40,429 nt of DNA from Phycisphaeraceae bacterium. Its GTDB lineage: Bacteria > Planctomycetota > Phycisphaerae > Phycisphaerales > Phycisphaeraceae. Location: assembly GCA_029260615.1 (NCBI GenBank), contig JAJDCX010000077.1, positions 1 to 40,429 of the forward strand, written 5' to 3'. Below, one piece after another: positions 34,135 through 40,429 of the stretch. The notes beneath the pieces are model-generated. The model saw nothing but the letters and a program-made list of their open reading frames with translations, did no database searches and had not been told where the DNA came from. The first letter of the stretch is position 1, and the number at the start of each line of letters is the position of its first letter. A program made the translations under genes and the position numbers.

Positions 34135-35325
34135 ATGGCCCACTCTAAATTTTACACATCCGGGCTCGGGTTATGCCTCGCGGCCACCCTGATACTTGCT
34201 ACCCCTTTGCACGCCAGTGCGCAGACTCAAGAAGACCTCCAGCCGACCTCCATCAAGGACAACGCCGCCCTGTGGTACTGGCAGGCCTTCACCCAAATGC
34301 AAGGGATGGATCTTAAGGAGCTATACCAGGACTGGCCCCCCAGCATCAACCCGGACAAGGTTCGCCCATGGCCCGTTGAAGACCAGTCCATTATCCTGAC
34401 CAATCTGCACCGCGGCGCAGCCCAGCCCGCATGCGCCTGGGGAACCGACTTCCAACTCGACGGCATCAACGCCTTGTTGCCTCATCTCGGCCAAGCACGG
34501 CGCTTGGCTAGACTCGCAGGAATCCGCGCCGAATATTATTTCCAACAAGGCGACGCCGACCCCGCTGTAGACGACCTCATCGCATCAATGATTCTAGCCC
34601 GGCACGTCCCTAACCCCGGCGTCCTGATCGACGTCCTGGTCCAGGTATCGATCAGCCGACTTGCCCAGCAAGTCCTGGAGAAGAATCTTTATCGTTTGGA
34701 CCACGAGCAGTTGCTCCGATTACAAGACAAACTCGCCGACCTCCCGCCTCGCAAAACGGTTGCGCAATCCATTGTGACAGAGAAATATGTCGCCGATTGG
34801 CTGGTCAGCCGTGTCCGTGAAGACGGGGTCGAATCGCTCCGGGACCTCTTCGAAGACGACGCTTTGAGTCTGGAAGAATTCGAAAAACTAATCGAGCAAA
34901 CAGGAGACAGCGTCGAAGAATTTGAGCGACTTGCAGACCAGATGCGCGGCTACTACGACCAGGTGCAACGCATTACCGCCCTCGATCACAACGAACTGAA
35001 TCAAGCCGAAGAGATGTTGTGGGAGCAAATCGCACAGGACCACAACATCCTGGCGGAACTCCTACTACCCGCTGGCGGCGCGGCTCGCCGGTCAGAACTC
35101 CGACACGAGGCCCGCACCACCATGCTTCACGCCATGATCGCCTATCAACTCGACGGCCCCGCAGCATTTGCCCGCATCACGGACCCATACGATGGTCAGC
35201 CATTTGAAATAGATATCGCAAAGTCAGCCGTGACACTACGCTCTCGGATGCCTCACAAAGACGGGGACCCGATCTCAGTGACGTTCCCCGGTATCGAAAT
35301 GAAACTCCCCAGCGGTCAACCCTGA
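34135..35325 (+). CDS. Secreted protein of unknown function
   Basis: This 396-residue protein has a signal peptide ending in ...LHASAQTQ, preceded by AAGGAG at good spacing. The mature part is helix-rich, with acidic stretches (DDALSLEEFEKLIEQTGDS), a repeated QTGDSVEEFERLADQMRG pattern, and a compact end beginning ITDPYDGQPFEI. That DPYDGQPF segment resembles a short motif I associate with uncharacterised Planctomycetota secreted proteins. No enzyme motif is visible. Its last 10 bp overlap the end of the convergent ABC-ATPase gene. Confidence 0.7.
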   Translation: MAHSKFYTSGLGLCLAATLILATPLHASAQTQEDLQPTSIKDNAALWYWQAFTQMQGMDLKELYQDWPPSINPDKVRPWPVEDQSIILTNLHRGAAQPACAWGTDFQLDGINALLPHLGQARRLARLAGIRAEYYFQQGDADPAVDDLIASMILARHVPNPGVLIDVLVQVSISRLAQQVLEKNLYRLDHEQLLRLQDKLADLPPRKTVAQSIVTEKYVADWLVSRVREDGVESLRDLFEDDALSLEEFEKLIEQTGDSVEEFERLADQMRGYYDQVQRITALDHNELNQAEEMLWEQIAQDHNILAELLLPAGGAARRSELRHEARTTMLHAMIAYQLDGPAAFARITDPYDGQPFEIDIAKSAVTLRSRMPHKDGDPISVTFPGIEMKLPSGQP

Positions 35326-36392
35326 CCGGTCAACGTCGCCCCCGTCAGATGCAAGAACACATCCTCAATCGTCGGCCTCCCAACGGTAAGACTACGAATC
35401 TTCCCCGGGAACGCCGCCGCAACCTCCGCAACAACCCGCGCCCCATCCGGCTTCTCAAAACGCACACGCCCATCCACGACGGTGGGGGAGGCGCCCTCGC
35501 CCCAAGGCCCAAACCTCTCGGTGATCGCCGATGCCAATTGCTCCGCAACGTTCCCGTCTCGTTCCCCCTCGGGTTCAACCGTCACCACATCCCCACCGAT
35601 GCGTGCTTTGAGGTTTCTGGGGGTATCCACCGCGACAAGTTTCCCCTCACAGATAATCGCCAACCGGTCGCAGCGGTCCGCCTCATCCATCAGGTGCGTC
35701 GTCAACGCGATCGTCATCCCGCGCTTCTCTCGCAACTCAAACAGTTTCTGCCAGAGGTCTCGCCGTGCCGCCGGGTCCAGCCCCGTCGCCGGCTCATCCA
35801 TCAACAGCAGGCTCGGCTCATGCAGCAACGCCTTGGCAACCTCCAGCCGCCGTCGCATCCCACCACTAAACCGCTCGACATACTCGTCTTGCCGATCACT
35901 TAACCCAAAGTAACCCAGCCAATGATCGATCCGCCGGGATAATTCAAAGCTGCTCAGCCCGTAAAGCCTCCCCTGGTGACGCAGGTTCTCGACCGCGGTG
36001 AGTTTCCCATCAAGGCTCGGGCTCTGAAAAACCACCCCCAACCGCTTGCGCACCCGGTCCGGCTCCGTCAGAACATTACGCCCCATCACATCCGCCGAAC
36101 CCGCTCTCCGCCCCTCGCCCACGCTCGGCGCAAGCAATGTCGACAGGATACGGAACAGCGTCGTCTTCCCTCCCCCATTAGGCCCCAATATCCCAAAGAC
36201 CTCCCCCGCATTCACCTCAAAACTCACCCCGTCCAGCGCCAGCAACCTCGGCGCGGGCCGATCGTCACCACGCTTTTTACTCCGCCGTGATTGTTTCGGT
36301 GCCGGGTACTGATGCGACAGGCCCTCCACATGGATCGCCGCAGTGGCCTGATAAATATCTTCGGATGGGACGGTGTCGGTTAATGTTGACAT
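35316..36392 (-). CDS. ABC transporter ATP-binding protein (exporter type)
   Basis: This 358-residue protein has one nucleotide-binding domain with all sites: Walker A GPNGGGKTT (usually GAGKTT), Q-loop VVFQSPSLD, signature FSGGMRRRLEVAKALLHEP, Walker B LLLMDEPATGLDP and the H-loop TTHLMDEADRC. A 75-residue C-terminal tail (IGGDVVTVEPEGERDG onward) is typical of DrrA/CcmA-type exporter ATPases. It follows ctaA and ctaB by 13 bp in one operon. A membrane permease partner would be expected next, but the next gene is a convergent secreted protein, so the partner is elsewhere or missing. A role in assembly of the terminal oxidase is suggested by context only. Confidence 0.9.
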   Translation of the reverse strand: MSTLTDTVPSEDIYQATAAIHVEGLSHQYPAPKQSRRSKKRGDDRPAPRLLALDGVSFEVNAGEVFGILGPNGGGKTTLFRILSTLLAPSVGEGRRAGSADVMGRNVLTEPDRVRKRLGVVFQSPSLDGKLTAVENLRHQGRLYGLSSFELSRRIDHWLGYFGLSDRQDEYVERFSGGMRRRLEVAKALLHEPSLLLMDEPATGLDPAARRDLWQKLFELREKRGMTIALTTHLMDEADRCDRLAIICEGKLVAVDTPRNLKARIGGDVVTVEPEGERDGNVAEQLASAITERFGPWGEGASPTVVDGRVRFEKPDGARVVAEVAAAFPGKIRSLTVGRPTIEDVFLHLTGATLTGQG

Positions 36393-36405
36393 AGTTCGTT
36401 TGTAC

Positions 36406-37416
36406 TCAGATTCGGTCTACCAGCATCACCACCAGCACCACCGGCAAATAAACCAGCGATGCAAAAAATAACGCCCTCGCCCGCGCCCGGCTAGGCTCCG
36501 CAGCCAACGCCAATGAATACCCCAGCATCAATATCCCGCACGCAAACGCCGTCACAAAATACACCAGCCCGCTGATCCCAAACAGCGTCGGCGCCAGACC
36601 CAACGGCAGCAGCAGCAGCGAACCAATCAATATCTGCCGAAACGTATACGAACCACTGGGATCAATCACCGGTAGCATCGGGAAACCCGCCTTCGCAAAG
36701 TCATCACGGTACAACCAGTAAATCGCCAGCGTGTGCGGCAACTGCCACACAAACATGATCGCAAACAACAGGCAGGCCTCGACCCCGATCGTCCCCGTCG
36801 CCGCCGCGTACCCCAACACAGGCGGCAACGCCCCGGGCAACGCGCCCACCACCGTCGCCATATGTGTCGTCCGTTTCATCGGCGTATACACCACCGCATA
36901 ACTAATCACCGTCAACGCCGACACACCCGCCGCCAGCCATGAAGTCATCACCCCAAGCAGCAAGACACCCACAGCCGTCAGCGCGAGCCCATACACCCAA
37001 CCCGCCGATACACTCACCCGCCCCGTGGGCATCGGCCGATCCTCCGTCCGCTTCATCTTCGCATCGGTATCACGCTCATAAACCTGGTTCAGCACGCTTG
37101 CGCCCATGCATGACAGCGCCGCACCCACCAACGCCGACCACAGCGTCACCCAGTCCCAGCCCCCCACACGCCCGCCGAACATGAACCCCACCCACACCGT
37201 CACCACCACCATCAGCGTGATCCGTGGCTTGGAAAGCGTGATGTAATTACTCAACATCGACGGCACACGCCTCAACTCTCCCGGCTCGACCGCGAAAGAA
37301 TCCAACGGCGCCACACCCGGTATAACCCCACCGGCGGGGCTGTCGCCCGGGACAGTTCCGGGGGAAGGCTTGGATGTGGTTGCCTGGTTCATCGGGTTCT
37401 CGTCTGCCTTTTTCAT
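36406..37416 (-). CDS. ctaB: Protoheme IX farnesyltransferase (heme O synthase)
   Basis: This 336-residue UbiA-superfamily membrane prenyltransferase attaches a farnesyl group to heme B to give heme O for cytochrome c oxidase. It has about nine membrane segments. The prenyl-diphosphate site is NQVYERDTDAKMKRTEDRPMP near residue 110, and the second loop is YTPMKRTTHMATVVG near 195. The first about 55 residues are a Pro/Gly/Ser-rich extension, longer than in E. coli CyoE. The start overlaps the ctaA stop by 4 bp, so the two are translationally coupled. It is followed by an exporter ATPase gene. Confidence 0.93.
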   Translation of the reverse strand: MKKADENPMNQATTSKPSPGTVPGDSPAGGVIPGVAPLDSFAVEPGELRRVPSMLSNYITLSKPRITLMVVVTVWVGFMFGGRVGGWDWVTLWSALVGAALSCMGASVLNQVYERDTDAKMKRTEDRPMPTGRVSVSAGWVYGLALTAVGVLLLGVMTSWLAAGVSALTVISYAVVYTPMKRTTHMATVVGALPGALPPVLGYAAATGTIGVEACLLFAIMFVWQLPHTLAIYWLYRDDFAKAGFPMLPVIDPSGSYTFRQILIGSLLLLPLGLAPTLFGISGLVYFVTAFACGILMLGYSLALAAEPSRARARALFFASLVYLPVVLVVMLVDRI

Positions 37417-38618
37417 CGCCCCAACGCCGTCAACTTCCGCGCCCAGTGTACCCGGATCAACACCAGCGTGGCCACGCCCAGCAACGCCGCTCCCGACGCC
37501 TGATGGCTCGACGCCACATACGGGCTCTCCTTCGACCAGATCACGCTCATCCCCAACAGCACCTGCACCACAAACAAGATCGACCCAACACCCACCGGCA
37601 CACGCAGCCCCGGCACCACTTTGTACAGCTTTATCAGCATGTGAATCGCACCAAACCCAATCACCGGCAGCACCACCATCCCCATCACCCGGTGCATATA
37701 TTGATTATGCACCAGCCCAACACTCGGAGGCGTCGCCGCGATCCGGGGCGTCTTCTCCAACACGTCCGGTGTCCGCTCCCCATCCACCGCCTCCATCAGC
37801 AACGCCGGCTCTTCCACATACAGCTGCCACTCCCCGCCACCCAGCTCATAAAACTTCTCCGCGATCACCGCCTCATCCGTCGGCGGGAAGAACCCCCCAT
37901 ACACCGCCGGGGCATCCGGGATCGCCGAAGCAGAGTTCGTATGCCGAATCACCGCACCCAACGTCAGTTGCACAACCATGCACACCACAAACGCAATACA
38001 CAACCCATACACCGCCCCCGAGATCACCTCGGAACTCGCACGCCCCTCAGTACCCGCCAGCGCCGCCTTCACCTGCCCCGGCCACTTACCAAGACAATTC
38101 GCCAGCACCACCACCAACATAAACAACAACTGCCCCTGCACCCCATGAATCACCGCCAACGGCACCGACTTCTCCGTCACCCGTAAACCACCCATCACCC
38201 CCTGATAGATGTATGCCGCCAGCACCACCCACGCCAGCACCGACACACCGCTACGCCAACCAAACCCCCGTACCGAGGCCACCACCGTCGCTATGCAAAT
38301 CAACCCCGCCACCTGCCCGGTCAGCCGATGGTTATGTTCGAGCATCACCGCCAGGTCCGCCCAGATCCTTGCCGGCAAAAATACCCAGTTCCCAAAACTC
38401 CCCGGCCAATCCGGCACCGCCAGCCCCGCGTTATAACTCGTCACCAGCCCGCCGGTCCCGATCAACAAAAACGTCACCACCACTAGCCACACACCCAGCC
38501 GACGCGCCCACGGATGCGGATCATCCACTGGCAGCAGCGGGGCGGGGGAACCGGGGGAGCCGGGGGAATCAGAGGTTTCGACTTGGTCAGGGGACGTTTC
38601 CAGGGCGGTTCCAGGCAT
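37413..38618 (-). CDS. ctaA: Heme A synthase (CtaA/COX15 family)
   Basis: This 401-residue, eight-helix membrane enzyme oxidises the heme O methyl to heme A for the aa3-type oxidase. Histidine ligands appear in EHNHRLTGQV, VIHGVQGQ, HNQYMHRVMG and ASSHQASGA. Conserved TGGLVTSYNAGLAVPDWP follows the first helix. A long insert of about 60 residues between helices (IPDAPAVYGGFFPPTDEAV to the next HNQ) lies outside the membrane; it is larger than in Bacillus CtaA. The N-terminal 30 residues are an SPGSPGSPAP-rich tail encoded by a G-rich repeat. It is the first gene of ctaA-ctaB-ABC. Confidence 0.92.
   Translation of the reverse strand: MPGTALETSPDQVETSDSPGSPGSPAPLLPVDDPHPWARRLGVWLVVVTFLLIGTGGLVTSYNAGLAVPDWPGSFGNWVFLPARIWADLAVMLEHNHRLTGQVAGLICIATVVASVRGFGWRSGVSVLAWVVLAAYIYQGVMGGLRVTEKSVPLAVIHGVQGQLLFMLVVVLANCLGKWPGQVKAALAGTEGRASSEVISGAVYGLCIAFVVCMVVQLTLGAVIRHTNSASAIPDAPAVYGGFFPPTDEAVIAEKFYELGGGEWQLYVEEPALLMEAVDGERTPDVLEKTPRIAATPPSVGLVHNQYMHRVMGMVVLPVIGFGAIHMLIKLYKVVPGLRVPVGVGSILFVVQVLLGMSVIWSKESPYVASSHQASGAALLGVATLVLIRVHWARKLTALGR
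38539..38566 (+). repeat. Putative G-quadruplex in the start of ctaA
   Basis: Four consecutive G-runs of 4-5 bases are separated by 1-4 bases on the plus strand (GGGG, then GGGGG three times, spacers C, AACC, AGCC). This is the template strand of ctaA, within codons 18-27. It shares GGGGGAACCGGGGG with the spacer at 18604. Confidence 0.55.
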
Positions 38619-38691
38619 CCGACAAACTCCATTTCTAGCTGCTCAACCGCAGCGAGGCGGATTATAGAGCCCCCTTCGCGAATTTTCTTAT

Positions 38692-38719
38692 TTGATACCC
38701 ACCCGATAAACGATATACT
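38692..38719 (+). promoter_or_regulatory. Sigma-70-type promoter of the cimA leader
   Basis: TTGATA (38692-38697) and TATACT (38714-38719) are separated by 16 bp, a good match to the vegetative consensus in an otherwise GC-rich genome. Transcription should start at about 38726, only a few bases before the leader-peptide ATG, so the leader would be essentially leaderless. Confidence 0.75.
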
Positions 38720-38728
38720 AAGTACACA

Positions 38729-38785
38729 ATGCCACACGCAGCCGCCATTATTATTGAGATTACGATTCAATCCTCACCACGGTAG
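38729..38785 (+). CDS. Isoleucine-rich attenuator leader peptide
   Basis: This 18-codon frame ends at TAG and encodes MPHAAAIIIEITIQSSPR. Five of its 18 codons are Ile (38747-38755, 38759-38761 and 38765-38767), three of them consecutive. It lies between a strong promoter and a terminator hairpin, directly upstream of citramalate synthase, an enzyme of isoleucine synthesis. This is the arrangement of amino-acid biosynthetic leader peptides such as ilv and thr leaders. Its TAG lies inside the antiterminator arm. Confidence 0.85.
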   Translation: MPHAAAIIIEITIQSSPR

Positions 38786-38847
38786 GGCTGCCGCTTTCTG
38801 ATCCTTTTAGACTAGACACAGGCCCTGCCCAACCGGCGGGGTTTTTT
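38738..38847 (+). promoter_or_regulatory. Ribosome-mediated transcription attenuator of cimA
   Basis: Four arms can pair in turn. Arm 1 GCAGCC (38738-38743, in the leader Ala codons) pairs with GGCTGC (38786-38791). Arm 2 GGTAGGGC (38781-38788, over the leader stop) pairs with GCCCTGCC (38822-38829). Arm 3 CCCTGCC (38823-38829) pairs with GGCGGGG (38835-38841), followed by TTTTTT. These are protector, antiterminator and terminator. A ribosome stalled on Ile codons would cover arm 1 and allow 2:3, so transcription proceeds. One at the stop covers arm 2, so the terminator forms. Confidence 0.82.
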
Positions 38848-38912
38848 GTTACCCGCCTTAACACACCCCCCGGAACACCCCCGCAATCACCCGGACGCCC
38901 GAGACACCGACC

Positions 38913-40429
<1,517 letters not shown>

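Noticed and set aside
37374..38186. Long plus-strand frames rich in Arg, His and Pro
   Set aside because: These are antisense to ctaB and ctaA and are low-complexity products of third-position GC bias.
38726..38848. Independent small RNA ending at the terminator
   Set aside because: The Ile-rich leader peptide, alternative pairings and position just before cimA explain the same elements better as an attenuator.

Overview
The window is GC-rich, almost wholly coding bacterial chromosome. Its gene families suggest Planctomycetota, perhaps a Phycisphaerae-like lineage: a PEP-CTERM sorted protein, a secreted GH20-like glycosidase, a ThuA-Gfo/Idh/MocA fusion, many secreted or membrane proteins of unknown function, and ctaA-ctaB-ABC in one operon. 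No marker gene such as rRNA is present, so this placement is an inference from gene content.

Region 1 (about 0.35-12.2 kb) is a purine/urate-type catabolic island resembling the E. coli yge/yqe/ssnA/xdhD locus. It holds two tandem TrpB-fold PLP enzymes, an SsnA-type amidohydrolase, carbamate kinase, the knotted carbamoyltransferase YgeW, the M20 hydrolase YgeY, an XdhD-type molybdenum hydroxylase with fused [2Fe-2S] domains, and a MocA-type cytidylyltransferase. The likely logic is hydroxylation and opening of a purine, followed by carbamoyl transfer and carbamate kinase to recover ATP. The PLP enzymes would do the deamination done elsewhere by YgeX. HyuA, YgfK and the FAD subunit are not in the window.

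Region 2 (12.2-22.5 kb, minus strand) is one tightly packed eight-gene transcription unit. In order of transcription it encodes a CoA-ligase beta subunit, a CoA-ligase alpha subunit, a citryl-CoA lyase, a degenerate HD-domain protein, a fungal LYS4-like homoaconitase, an isocitrate/isopropylmalate-family dehydrogenase, an MmgE/PrpD protein and a GH20-like glycosidase. The first three genes follow the domain order of ATP-citrate lyase, and the alpha subunit carries an ACL-like SRSGGMS motif. I read this as a split ATP-citrate-lyase-like tricarboxylate-cleaving module joined to aconitase and dehydrogenase steps. The exact tricarboxylate is unknown.

Region 3 (22.7-34 kb) holds transketolase with a strong terminator, a LacI-family regulator, tRNA-Arg(TCG), a DUF2934 protein next to a SpoIIE/PP2C phosphatase, a PEP-CTERM protein, a membrane protein with Cys pairs, aminodeoxychorismate synthase component I, a 681-bp non-coding stretch with hairpins, a stand-alone CheB-type methylesterase and the ThuA-Gfo/Idh/MocA fusion.

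Region 4 (34.1-40.4 kb) holds a secreted protein of unknown function, the heme A operon ctaA-ctaB-ABC ATPase on the minus strand, and citramalate synthase (cimA), cut by the window end. Upstream of cimA is the clearest regulatory discovery here: a promoter, an 18-residue leader peptide with five Ile codons, and mutually exclusive protector, antiterminator and terminator helices. This is a complete ribosome-mediated attenuator for isoleucine synthesis.
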